Shown one piece after another: positions 35,013 to 43,360 of a DNA stretch of 64,000 nt (positions are counted from its first letter, which is position 1; every line of letters begins with the position of its first letter). Under the pieces are notes generated by a model. The model was not told the DNA's origin. It saw only the letters and a list, made by a program, of their open reading frames with translations, and made no database searches. This DNA comes from Streptomyces chartreusis NRRL 3882 (GTDB taxonomy: Bacteria > Actinomycetota > Actinomycetes > Streptomycetales > Streptomycetaceae). Location: the NCBI RefSeq assembly GCF_900236475.1, contig NZ_LT963352.1, forward strand, positions 3,410,001-3,474,000, in the 5' to 3' direction. A program made the translations under genes and the position numbers.

Positions 35013-35633
35013 ATGTCCGCAGCTTCCGTCGAGCAGCCCTTCCACCAAGAAGAGCCGGTCACCCTGACGACCATCGCCGACGAGATCATGGAGCGCCATC
35101 CGGGCTACCGCGTCGAGATCATCGCAGGCCATCTCCTCGTGACCCCGTCCTCGGATGCTCCCCACGCCCGTGCACTGACCAAGCTCATGCGCCCGTTCAT
35201 CGCGGCAGGACTGGACGACGGCGAAACCGAGGTCCTTCAGAACGTCGGGCTCTGGCTGCCCACCGGCGCCGAGGACTACGCCATCCCGGACCTCGTGGTG
35301 GTGGACGCCGACATCGACGACCACTTCGTCGAGAACAACGCGTACGACCCGGCCTGTTTCCGTCTCGTCCTGGAGGTCACCTCCGGGAACTGGAAGGACG
35401 ACCTCAAGACCAAGGTCGCCGCCTACGCCGACGCCAAGGTGCCCGTCTACGTCATCGTCGACCGCAAGCACCAGCGCCTTCACGTCCTCACCGACCCGGC
35501 CGGGAATGGGTACGAGAACCACCGTCCTCACGCCCCTGGCGAGATCGTCACCCTCCCCGACTCCATCGGCGCCAAGGTCACCTTGGACGTTGCTGAAATC
35601 CTGAAGGCAGGCCAAGCGAAAAAGGTCGCGTGA
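35013..35633 (+). CDS. Uma2 family (DUF820) PD-(D/E)XK nuclease-fold protein
   Basis: The 206-residue protein has the Uma2/DUF820 pattern: GYRVEIIAGHLLVTP, then YAIPDLVVVDADI, FRLVLEVTSGNWKDDLKTKVAAYADAKVPVYVIVD spread over residues ~85-150, where PD, E and K make the PD-(D/E)XK core. The family is expanded in streptomycetes and cyanobacteria; activity is unproven. ATG 35013 has AGGAGG six bases ahead. It is monocistronic, after the sdh terminator. Confidence 0.85.
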   Translation: MSAASVEQPFHQEEPVTLTTIADEIMERHPGYRVEIIAGHLLVTPSSDAPHARALTKLMRPFIAAGLDDGETEVLQNVGLWLPTGAEDYAIPDLVVVDADIDDHFVENNAYDPACFRLVLEVTSGNWKDDLKTKVAAYADAKVPVYVIVDRKHQRLHVLTDPAGNGYENHRPHAPGEIVTLPDSIGAKVTLDVAEILKAGQAKKVA

Positions 35634-35718
35634 CCCGATCCGGACAGAAACGGAACGTGACCGGCCACTTAAGGCTCGGCACCTGTCACGGCTGTAACTC
35701 CCGTGGCCAGACTGCCGC

Positions 35719-36492
35719 ATGGCATACCTCAGAAGGGCCGCCGCAGCGCTGCTGGCCACGGCTTCCGCGCTGCTCACGGCATCCCCCACCGCCTCGGCGG
35801 CACCCTCCCCGGTCCTCGCCCGGGAGAGCTTCGACCGCCTCCCCCTCGGCCCGGTCGCCCAAGGCCGCGACTGGACCTCGGACACCTCCGACGGCACACT
35901 GACCGTCACCCGCGCCTCCACCGGCCACGGCCGTGAACTCCGCATCCGCACCGAGGGCAACGGCCGCGCCTTCCTGGTGTTCCCACACCTGGCTCCCCCC
36001 GGCAACAGCTTCTGGGCCCGGATGCGGCTGAGGGTGGACGCGTTCCCGACCGCCCCCGACTGGGCGCACTGGACCCTTGCGGAGGCCTCCGGCCGGGACT
36101 CCCCGACCTTGGTCCGTCCGCTCGGCGGCCAGTACGTGCCCACGGAGAAGCGCAACTTCTACGGTGTCGGCTCCGACCTCGGACCGACCGGGGACTGGAC
36201 CGCGTGGAAGACCTCCGCGCCGGCGACGGCGGGTAAGTGGAGCTGCGTCGAGTTCCATCTGGACGCCAGGGACAACCGCGTCACGGTCTACTTCGACGGC
36301 GTACCCCAGCCCGACCTGACCGTCTCAACCGACCAGCACGGCGGTACGTCCGGTCCGTTCGTCTTCCCTGCCTTCGAACAGCTCAAGCTGGGCTGGCAGT
36401 TGTACCAGGCGGACCCGAGCCCGTCGTCGTACGAGGTCCGGCTGGACGACATCGCGCTGAGCACGCGGAGGATCGGGGGCTGCGCGGCCTGA
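35719..36492 (+). CDS. secreted Cip1-like/concanavalin-A-fold protein
   Basis: The 257-residue protein has a Sec signal peptide (residues 1-~27, cleavage near ASAAPS) and one beta-sandwich domain. ESFDRLPLGPVAQGRDW, FWARMRLRVDAFP, WSCVEFHLDARDN and SSYEVRLDDIALS fit a laminin-G/concanavalin-like jelly roll related to fungal Cip1 and PL-type lectins. It may bind polysaccharide. The ATG lacks a ribosome binding site. It is the only gene of its unit. Confidence 0.65.
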   Translation: MAYLRRAAAALLATASALLTASPTASAAPSPVLARESFDRLPLGPVAQGRDWTSDTSDGTLTVTRASTGHGRELRIRTEGNGRAFLVFPHLAPPGNSFWARMRLRVDAFPTAPDWAHWTLAEASGRDSPTLVRPLGGQYVPTEKRNFYGVGSDLGPTGDWTAWKTSAPATAGKWSCVEFHLDARDNRVTVYFDGVPQPDLTVSTDQHGGTSGPFVFPAFEQLKLGWQLYQADPSPSSYEVRLDDIALSTRRIGGCAA

Positions 36493-36508
36493 GGGGCCGG
36501 CCCACGTG

Positions 36509-36567
36509 TTGAACATGTTCAAAAACAGGTCTAGAGTCATCCCCGACAGCGTTTTGAACGTGTTCAA
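36509..36567 (+). promoter_or_regulatory. promoter with two palindromic operators for the DCC1/TetR operon
   Basis: TTGAACATGTTCAA (36509-36522, perfect palindrome) and TTGAACGTGTTCAA (36554-36567) are 45 bp apart centre to centre. The first contains the -35 box TTGAAC, 17 bases before a -10 box TAGAGT (36532-36537); the second lies after the expected start. Both therefore bracket the promoter of the operon that ends in a tetR gene, suggesting autoregulation. Confidence 0.75.
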
Positions 36568-36581
36568 GAAGGGTGGGGGCA

Positions 36582-36989
36582 ATGGACCGCACGGTCATCG
36601 CCTACGTCATTTACCTGCTGGTCAGCATCGGTCTGACCATCTGGGTGGCCCGCACGCTCAGCCGGAACGGGAGGATCTTCCTCGCCGACGTACTGCACGG
36701 CAACGAGAAGCTCGCCGACGCCGTCAACCACCTCCTGGTGGTCGGCTTCTACCTCGTCAACCTCGGGTTCGTCGCGCTGTATCTGAGCGGTGACGAGACC
36801 ATCACCGACACGCGCGGCGTCTTCGAGGCCCTGTCGACCAAGGTCGGCGTGGTGCTGCTGGTCCTCGGCGTGATGCACCTGGGCAACGTCTACGTGCTCA
36901 ACCGGATCCGGCGGCGCGGTGCCATGGAGCGCGAGCAGGTACCGCCGGTGCCGCCGCAGGGCTGGGCCGCCCCGCAGGCGCAGGCCTGA
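36582..36989 (+). CDS. small membrane protein in TetR-controlled operon
   Basis: The 135-residue protein has three hydrophobic helices (VIAYVIYLLVSIGLTIWVA, LLVVGFYLVNLGFVALYL, VGVVLLVLGVMHLGNVYVL) and a Pro-rich cytoplasmic tail. The family is unknown; it is common in streptomycetes next to DCC1-type proteins. The ATG at 36582 follows GGGTGGGGG. It is the first gene of a three-gene operon with operators just upstream. Confidence 0.75.
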   Translation: MDRTVIAYVIYLLVSIGLTIWVARTLSRNGRIFLADVLHGNEKLADAVNHLLVVGFYLVNLGFVALYLSGDETITDTRGVFEALSTKVGVVLLVLGVMHLGNVYVLNRIRRRGAMEREQVPPVPPQGWAAPQAQA

Positions 36990-37001
36990 GCGGAGAGCGG
37001 C

Positions 37002-37541
37002 ATGAACGCCACCGCACCGGTCCGCCGGCTCACCGTCCTGTACGACGCCGAGTGCTCCCTGTGCGCGTTCCTGCGGGACTGGCTCCTGCGGCAACCGAAG
37101 CTGGTGCCGCTGGAGCTGGTCCCGGCCGGTTCCGAGGAGGCCCGGGGGCGGTTTCCCGGCCTCGACCACGGCGCCACCCTCGACGAGATCACCGTCGTCG
37201 GCGACGCCGGGCAGGTCTACCGGGGCCCCGCCGCCTGGATCGTCACCCTGTGGGCGCTGCGCGAGCACCGTCCGCTCGCCCACCGGCTCAGCACCCCGTC
37301 CGGCGCCCGGCTCGCGAGGGGCGCGGTGCTGGCCGCCGCCAAGTGGCGCGGCGCGCAGTGGAACCGGGGGCAGGGAGGCAGGGCGCCGGGAGGCGGGGCG
37401 CAGTGGGGCCAGGCTCAGTGGGGCGGCCGGGTGTACCGGCGGGCGGACGGGTGGGCGTACCACCCGGACCTCGGCTGGACCTACACCGCGCCGGGCTGCG
37501 CCGACGGCACCTGCGCCCCTCGCCGGGCGCCGGGGCGCTGA
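37002..37541 (+). CDS. DCC1-like thiol-disulfide oxidoreductase family protein
   Basis: The 179-residue protein opens with VLYDAECSLCAFLRDW, the DxxCxxC motif of the DUF393/DCC family, thioredoxin-fold proteins. A Gly/Gln/Trp-rich insert (GGAQWGQAQWGG) and a C-terminal tail with two cysteines (GCADGTC) follow. Activity is unproven. It starts 12 bases after the membrane protein gene, so they are co-transcribed. Confidence 0.8.
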   Translation: MNATAPVRRLTVLYDAECSLCAFLRDWLLRQPKLVPLELVPAGSEEARGRFPGLDHGATLDEITVVGDAGQVYRGPAAWIVTLWALREHRPLAHRLSTPSGARLARGAVLAAAKWRGAQWNRGQGGRAPGGGAQWGQAQWGGRVYRRADGWAYHPDLGWTYTAPGCADGTCAPRRAPGR

Positions 37542-37558
37542 CGTTAGGCTCTCTTCCC

Positions 37559-38326
37559 GTGTCCGCGAAGAACGACGGCCCCGACGACGGCGCCACCCCG
37601 ACCAAGTCCGAGCAGACCCGCGCCCTGATCCTGGAGACGGCCATGCGGCTGTTCCAGGAGCGCGGCTACGACAAGACGACGATGCGGGCCATCGCCAAGG
37701 AGGCCGGGGTCTCCGTCGGCAACGCGTACTACTACTTCGAGGGCAAGGAGCACCTGATCCAGGGCTTCTACGACCGGATCGCCGCCGAGCACCAGGTGGC
37801 GGTCCGGGAGATCCTGGACCGGGAGAGCGATCTGGAGGCCCGGCTCGCGGGTGTGCTGCGGGCGTGGCTGGACATCGCCGCGCCGTACCACGAGTTCGCG
37901 GTGCAGTTCTTCAAGAACGCCGCCGATCCGGACAGCCCGCTCAGCCCCTTCTCCCCGGAGTCGGAGCACGCGCGTGAGGAGGCCATCAGCGTCCACCGGG
38001 AGGTGCTGGCCGGGGCGACGAAGACCAAGGTGGCCGAGGAACTGCGGGACATCCTGCCCGAGTTGATGTGGCTGTCCCAGATGGGCCTCGTCCTGTACTG
38101 GATCTTCGACCGGACCGAGGGCCGGGAACGCAGCTACCGGCTCGCCGAGCGCGGGGCCCGGCTCACCGCGCGTGGAGTCGCACTGGCCCGCTTCCGGGTG
38201 CTGCGGCCGCTGGTGCGCGAGGTGCACGAACTGTTCACGGACTTCCTGCCGGGGATGACCCGGGCGATCCCGGACCCGGCCGCGCGCCGGACCGACTCCC
38301 AGAGCACCGGCCCTGGAGCGGCGTGA
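37559..38326 (+). CDS. TetR/AcrR family regulator
   Basis: The 255-residue protein has a helix-turn-helix (TMRAIAKEAGVSVGNAYYYF) near residues 40-60 and a helical ligand domain with a long C-terminal extension (HELFTDFLPG). GTG 37559 has no ribosome binding site, but TAGGCT (37545-37550) is at -10 distance, so a leaderless transcript in addition to read-through is likely. It is the natural candidate for binding the palindromes at 36509-36567. Confidence 0.85.
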   Translation: MSAKNDGPDDGATPTKSEQTRALILETAMRLFQERGYDKTTMRAIAKEAGVSVGNAYYYFEGKEHLIQGFYDRIAAEHQVAVREILDRESDLEARLAGVLRAWLDIAAPYHEFAVQFFKNAADPDSPLSPFSPESEHAREEAISVHREVLAGATKTKVAEELRDILPELMWLSQMGLVLYWIFDRTEGRERSYRLAERGARLTARGVALARFRVLRPLVREVHELFTDFLPGMTRAIPDPAARRTDSQSTGPGAA

Positions 38327-38332
38327 GGCTCC

Positions 38333-39889
38333 CTAGAGCCGCGTGAGGCTCCAGAGGCGGAACACGCCCGTGCCGTCCGACAGGTACTGGCCGCCGCCGA
38401 TGTCCTCGGTGGTGACGACGTACTCCTTCGCCTGCCACAGCGGCAGCACCGGCACGTCCTGGGCGACGGTCTGCTGCACCGACTGGAAGTCCCGGTCGGC
38501 CTCGCCGCGGTCGGCGTAGCGCTGGCTGTCCTGGATGAGCCGGTCGACGGTCTTGCTGCTGTAGCCGGTCTTCATGGCGCTGCCGGTACCGACGAGCGCG
38601 GCTCCGAAGGTGTCCGGGTCGGGGAAGTCGGCGACCCAGCCGACGGCGTACGCGTCGAGCTTGCCGCTCGCCCAGCGCTTCTGGAAGTCGGTCCACTCGT
38701 AGCCCTTGAGGGTGACCTTGAACAGGCCGCTCGCCTCCAGCTCCCGCTTGATCTCGGCGGCCTCCTGCGCACCGGCGCCACGGCCCTTGGCGTAGCCGTA
38801 GGTGAAGCGGACCGGCAGGGTCACGCCGGCCTGGGTGAGCAGCTGCCGTGCCTTCTTCGGGTCCTGGCGCGGGTAGTCGTCGAAGAATGAGGCGGTGTGC
38901 CCGGTGAGGCCCGCCGGGATCAGGGAGTACAGCGGGTCGACGGTGCCGTCGTAGACGTTGGCGGCCAGCCGCTCGCGGTCGATGAGCCAGGCCATGGCCT
39001 GCCGGACCTTCGGGTCGTGCAGGGGCTTGCCCGCACGGGTGTTGAAGTACAGGTTGCGGGTCTCGGAGCTCTCCGACTCGAAGACGCGCTGCGCGGGATC
39101 GCTCGGGTTCAGGCCGGCGAGGACCGCGGGCGGCAGCTGGTCGGTCGTGACCTCGACGCGCTTGTCCTGCCACGCGGCGTCCAGGGCGGCGGGGGTGGGG
39201 TAGTAGCGCAGTTCGACGGGCCGGCCCGCGCCGCCCTTGACGGCACCCTGGTAGCGGCTGTTGGGCGCGAGGACCGCCGAGGCGTCCTTCGTGTAGGAGG
39301 TCAGGGTGTACGGGCCGGTGCCGTCGACACCGCTGCCGGTGCGCAGCTTGTCGGCCGGGTACGCGGTGTGGTCGACGATCGAGCCCGCGCCGGTCGCCAC
39401 CTTGAACGGGAACGTGGCGTCGGGCGAGGACAGGTGGAAGGTGACGGTCAGCCCGTCGGCGTCCACGGAACGGAGGGTGTCGAGCAGGGGGGCCGGGCCG
39501 ACCGGGGAGTTGATCTTCATGATCCGGTCGAAGGAGTACTTCACGTCCTCGCCGGTCATCTTCCGGCCGCTCGGGAAGGTGAGGCCGGAGCGCAGTTCGC
39601 AGCGGTACGTGGTCAGGTCGCCGTCGGCGAACGCGCAGCTCCTGGCCGCGTCGGGTACGGGTGCGGTGCCGCCCGGGGCGAAGGTGAGCAGCGACTGGAA
39701 GACGTTGCTGAACAGCGCCCAGGAACCGGCGTCGTAGGCGCCGGCCGGGTCGAGCGACGTGACGGCGTCCGTCGTGCCGACCGTGATGGTCGTGCCGTCC
39801 TTCTTCGACGGCACGAGCTGCCAGGCGCCCACCCCCGCTGCCGCCAGGACGAGCAGTCCCGCGAGTATCCGCATGCGAACCGATCGCAT
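38333..39889 (-). CDS. ABC transporter substrate-binding protein, family 5 (peptide/nickel type)
   Basis: The 518-residue protein has an N-terminal hydrophobic anchor (ILAGLLVLAAAGVGAWQLV) without a lipobox, and the SBP_bac_5 fold: TDAVTSLDPAGAYD, LYFNTRAGKPLHDPKVRQAMAWLID and WVADFPDPD. It would deliver oligopeptides or a similar ligand. No permease or ATPase gene is adjacent, so it is an orphan. ATG 39889 has GGGAGGG nine bases upstream. It converges on the tetR gene with a six-base gap. Confidence 0.87.
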   Translation of the reverse strand: MRSVRMRILAGLLVLAAAGVGAWQLVPSKKDGTTITVGTTDAVTSLDPAGAYDAGSWALFSNVFQSLLTFAPGGTAPVPDAARSCAFADGDLTTYRCELRSGLTFPSGRKMTGEDVKYSFDRIMKINSPVGPAPLLDTLRSVDADGLTVTFHLSSPDATFPFKVATGAGSIVDHTAYPADKLRTGSGVDGTGPYTLTSYTKDASAVLAPNSRYQGAVKGGAGRPVELRYYPTPAALDAAWQDKRVEVTTDQLPPAVLAGLNPSDPAQRVFESESSETRNLYFNTRAGKPLHDPKVRQAMAWLIDRERLAANVYDGTVDPLYSLIPAGLTGHTASFFDDYPRQDPKKARQLLTQAGVTLPVRFTYGYAKGRGAGAQEAAEIKRELEASGLFKVTLKGYEWTDFQKRWASGKLDAYAVGWVADFPDPDTFGAALVGTGSAMKTGYSSKTVDRLIQDSQRYADRGEADRDFQSVQQTVAQDVPVLPLWQAKEYVVTTEDIGGGQYLSDGTGVFRLWSLTRL

Positions 39890-40054
39890 CGGCCTTGCCC
39901 TCCCAGGCCCGTGGGCCCTTGTGCCAGTGCCACACCCCTTTGTGGCGGCCTCACCCAATCACAGGTGTTTGAGCTGGCGGAAGGGAGATCTGACGAGTTG
40001 GGAAAGAACTTACCGATGGGCGTTTCCGTCCGGTTTCACAGCGCTCTCACAGGG

Positions 40055-41698
40055 TCAGGCCTGTCGCGACGCCAGCTCGATCAGGGTGATGTCCGACGGT
40101 GCCCCCACCCGGGTGGGCGGGCCCCAGGCGCCCGCGCCGCGTGAGACGTAGAGCTGGGTGTCGCCGTAGCGCTCCAGGCCCGCGACGGTCGGGTTCGCGG
40201 CGGCCGCGATGAGGTTGCCGGGCCAGAGCTGGCCGCCGTGGGTGTGGCCGGAGAGCTGGAGGTCGACGCCGTGCTCGACGGCGTCGTGGATCTGCACGGG
40301 CTGGTGGGCGAGCAGCACGCACGCGCGTGCCGTGTCCCGGTCGCCGAGGGCCCTGGCGTAGTCGGGGCCCTGGCCCTCGTCCTCGCCTGCGACGTCGTTG
40401 ACCCCGGCCAGGTCGAAGTACGGCATCTCCCTGCGGGCGTTCTCCAGGGGGGTGAGGCCGAGGCGGCGGACCTCCTCGACCCACTGCTCGGCGCCGGAGA
40501 AGTACTCGTGGTTCCCGGTGACGAAGTAGGACCCGTGACGGGCCTTCAGCTGGGCCAGCGGGGCCGCCGCGGGGCCAAGGTCCTTCACGCTGCCGTCGAC
40601 CAGGTCGCCGACGACCGCGATCAGGTCGGGCTGGGTCGCGTTGATCGTGTCGACGACCTTCTGTGCGAAGCCGCGGCCCAGGACCGGGCCGAGGTGTACG
40701 TCGCTGACCACGGCGATCCGGTACCCGTGCGCGGCGCGCGGCAGTTTGGCCAGCGGCACGGTGACCCGCTTCACCTTGGGCCCACGCAGCACGCCGTACG
40801 TCCCGTACCCCACGGTCCCGACAGCGGCGGCCGCGGCGGCCCCGGCGACGACCCGGGAGACGAAGAGACGGCGGGACGGGCCGGTGGGGGTGGAGACGGT
40901 GGTGTCGGGGGTGGCGGGGGCGGGGTCGTCCTGGGGGTGCGGGGCGGTGGCGGAAGCGGTAACCGCACCGCCGGACGCACCGGCGCCGGGCGCCCCGGCG
41001 CGTTCGGCCTGCGGCACGGCCGCCGTCGTCGAAGCCGTCACTCCGCCAGGCACACCGGCAACGTCCGGCCGTGGCCCGGCCTCCGGCGAGGCCGTCACTC
41101 CGCTTCGCACGCCGGCGTCGCTCTCCGCCCGCTCCCCAGCCGCCGTCGTCGCCGAAGCAGTCGTCCCGCCGGGCATCCCGGCACCGTCCGCCTGCGGCAC
41201 GGTCGCAGTCGCCGAGGCCGTCGCTCCGCCGCGCGCACCAGCGACGCCCTCCCCCGGTGAACCGGCGGCTGTCGCGGAAGCCGTCACTCCGCCAGGCACG
41301 CCGGTGCCGCGGTCCGTCCCCGGACCAGTCGCCGTCACCACCGGCCCGTGCTCCGGGCCCGCCGCCTTCGTCCTCGCCCGCCGCGCCAGGAACCACCGCA
41401 GCAGCGGCCGTACGAACTCTCCCGCCACGACCGCCAGCAGCAGGTATATCGACAGGGCCAGCCACAGGAAGCCCGGCCAGGCGAGGACCTGCTGGAGCCA
41501 GAAGGGGACGCCGGTGCGTTCGGCGACCAGGGCCGTGATCGCGAGGAGCCAGCCGCCGGCGATCAGGGCCGCGCCCGCGCGGCGGGTGAGGCCCGGGCCG
41601 CGGGTCGTGTCGCGGAAGAGGCGTCGCCACACGTACCAGTTGGCCGTCACGATGACGGCCAGGACGAGGGTTGCGACGAGTACGAAGACGATGGCCAC
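40055..41698 (-). CDS. membrane metallophosphoesterase with repeat-rich linker
   Basis: The 547-residue protein has three or four N-terminal transmembrane helices (~residues 1-110), a ~150-residue Ala/Thr/Ser linker made of degenerate repeats of a VPGGVTASATAA-type unit, a further hydrophobic segment preceded by SRRLFVSR, and a calcineurin-like phosphoesterase domain with DVHLG, GDLVDG, GNHEYFSG and SGHTHGGQLWPG. It resembles YkuE-like phosphodiesterases, some of which act on UDP-sugar lipids. GTG start with GGGAG upstream. It forms a two-gene operon with the small membrane protein upstream. Confidence 0.87.
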   Translation of the reverse strand: MAIVFVLVATLVLAVIVTANWYVWRRLFRDTTRGPGLTRRAGAALIAGGWLLAITALVAERTGVPFWLQQVLAWPGFLWLALSIYLLLAVVAGEFVRPLLRWFLARRARTKAAGPEHGPVVTATGPGTDRGTGVPGGVTASATAAGSPGEGVAGARGGATASATATVPQADGAGMPGGTTASATTAAGERAESDAGVRSGVTASPEAGPRPDVAGVPGGVTASTTAAVPQAERAGAPGAGASGGAVTASATAPHPQDDPAPATPDTTVSTPTGPSRRLFVSRVVAGAAAAAAVGTVGYGTYGVLRGPKVKRVTVPLAKLPRAAHGYRIAVVSDVHLGPVLGRGFAQKVVDTINATQPDLIAVVGDLVDGSVKDLGPAAAPLAQLKARHGSYFVTGNHEYFSGAEQWVEEVRRLGLTPLENARREMPYFDLAGVNDVAGEDEGQGPDYARALGDRDTARACVLLAHQPVQIHDAVEHGVDLQLSGHTHGGQLWPGNLIAAAANPTVAGLERYGDTQLYVSRGAGAWGPPTRVGAPSDITLIELASRQA

Positions 41699-41721
41699 GG
41701 TGTCGTGTCTCCCGATTGCCG

Positions 41722-41961
41722 TTATGACGTCCGGCGCAGTGCGCGCAGACCACGCAACCCGATGGCCCCGATGGCCGTCCCCAATACGAAGGAAACGACA
41801 GCGAGCAGCAGGTGCACCCAGAAGTACGCCGTGGGATGACCGTCGTCGAAGGCGAGCCCACTGCTGTCCTTGACGAGGTTTTTGACGAAAGTGATCCAGA
41901 TGACCCAGCTCCACACCCCGAAGGCGAGCAGGAACCAGGAGACGGGGCGGCTGAGCTTCAT
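41722..41961 (-). CDS. SCO4848-family small membrane protein
   Basis: The 79-residue protein has two transmembrane helices (VSWFLLAFGVWSWVIWITFV and FWVHLLLAVVSFVLGTAIGA) and a basic tail. It matches a small, widely conserved Streptomyces membrane protein family of unknown function. ATG 41961. It lies 23 bp upstream of the metallophosphoesterase gene and diverges from the D,D-carboxypeptidase gene. Confidence 0.8.
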   Translation of the reverse strand: MKLSRPVSWFLLAFGVWSWVIWITFVKNLVKDSSGLAFDDGHPTAYFWVHLLLAVVSFVLGTAIGAIGLRGLRALRRTS

Positions 41962-42052
41962 GCACCCAGTATCGCCAGAGCGTGTCCGGTTCCGTTCGCG
42001 GGGTGGGGGCGCAGGCGGGACTTCCCTGCGTACTGCATGTACGTTTCCGACC

Positions 42053-43360
42053 GTGCCCGCACCGAAGAAGACCGCCAGGCGATACCTGCTGGTCACCTCC
42101 GCCGTCCTGTCGTCCCTCGCCCTGGCCGCGCCCGCCGCCGTCGCGGCCCCGAGCCCCTCGGGCAGTCCGTCGGCGAGCCCGTCGGCCACTCCCCCGGCGT
42201 CGATGTCGACCGTGGGCGGCGCCCGGCTCGGACAGCCGGGCACGCAGGTGAACCTCGCGAGCGGCGTGCCGGTGCTGCCGAAGGACGTGAGCGCCCGCTC
42301 CTGGATCGTCGCCGACGCCGAGTCCGGTGACGTGCTGGCCTCGCACAACGCGCACTGGCGGCTGGCCCCCGCGAGCACGCTCAAGATGCTGTTCGCGGAC
42401 ACGCTGCTGCCGAAGTTCCCGAGGACGTCCAAGCACAAGGTCGTCCCCGCCGACCTGGCGGGCATCGGCTCGGGGTCCAGCCTGGTCGGGATAAAGGAGG
42501 ACGAGACCTACACCGTCCACGACCTGTGGCTCGGCGTCTTCCTGCGCTCCGGCAACGACGCCGTGCACGTGCTGTCGGCGATGAACAAGGGCGTCGACAA
42601 CACCGTCAAGGAGATGAACGAGCACGCCGAGGAGCTCCAGGCCCTCGACACGCACGTCGTCAGCCCGGACGGCTATGACGCCGAGGGGCAGGTCTCGTCG
42701 GCGTACGACCTGACGCTGATCGCGCGCTCGGGGTTGCAGAAGAAGGACTTCCGGGAGTACTGCTCGACGGTCCGCGCGAAGTTCCCGGGCCAGACGAAGA
42801 AGGGCAAGAAGGGCAAGACGGTCCGCGAGTCCTTCGAGATCCAGAACACCAACCGGCTGCTGAGCGGCGACGCGGACCTGCCCGTCTACCAGGGCATCGC
42901 CGGCGTCAAGAACGGCAACACCACCAACGCGGGCGCCACCTTCACCGGTGTCGCCGAGCGGGACGGCAAGGTGCTGCTGGTGACCGTGATGAACCCCCAG
43001 AAGCCGGAGCACAACGAGGTCTACAAGGAGACCGCGCGGCTGTTCGACTGGGGCTTCAAGGCCGCCGGGAAGGTGCAGCCGGTGGGCGAGCTGGTGCCGC
43101 CGAAGAGCGCCGCGCAGGCCAGTTCCCAGCCCGGCGTGAACCCCTCCGGTGAGTCCGGCGGCTCCGGGAGCGGCGCGGGCGGCACGGCCGGGACCGGTTC
43201 GAAGCCGGTGGCCAGCGCCCCGGCCGCGGACGGCTCCAGCGGCATCGGTATCGCGCTCGGCATCACCGGCGGGGTGCTGGTACTGCTCGCGGGCGGCGCG
43301 TTCCTGGTCAACCGCCGTTGGCCGCTGCCGGATCTGGTGCGCCGCCGGACTCGCCCGTGA
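42053..43360 (+). CDS. D-alanyl-D-alanine carboxypeptidase (S11 family), C-terminally anchored
   Basis: The 435-residue protein has a signal peptide, a short Ser/Pro spacer, a penicillin-binding S11 domain and a C-terminal transmembrane helix (IALGITGGVLVLLAGGAFLV) with basic tail. Active-site motifs are STLK (Ser108-Lys111) and SGN (166-168); the third motif is KNG (Lys286) in place of KTG. It trims the fifth residue of the peptidoglycan stem. GTG 42053 lacks a ribosome binding site and TACGTT just upstream suggests a leaderless mRNA. Its 3' end overlaps the convergent YihY gene by 53 bp. Confidence 0.88.
   Translation: MPAPKKTARRYLLVTSAVLSSLALAAPAAVAAPSPSGSPSASPSATPPASMSTVGGARLGQPGTQVNLASGVPVLPKDVSARSWIVADAESGDVLASHNAHWRLAPASTLKMLFADTLLPKFPRTSKHKVVPADLAGIGSGSSLVGIKEDETYTVHDLWLGVFLRSGNDAVHVLSAMNKGVDNTVKEMNEHAEELQALDTHVVSPDGYDAEGQVSSAYDLTLIARSGLQKKDFREYCSTVRAKFPGQTKKGKKGKTVRESFEIQNTNRLLSGDADLPVYQGIAGVKNGNTTNAGATFTGVAERDGKVLLVTVMNPQKPEHNEVYKETARLFDWGFKAAGKVQPVGELVPPKSAAQASSQPGVNPSGESGGSGSGAGGTAGTGSKPVASAPAADGSSGIGIALGITGGVLVLLAGGAFLVNRRWPLPDLVRRRTRP

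Noticed and set aside
38318..38352. Direct repeat GCGTGAGGCTCC at the tetR/substrate-binding protein junction
   Set aside because: Two copies only, mostly inside the two coding ends; likely chance or a trace of the convergent stops.
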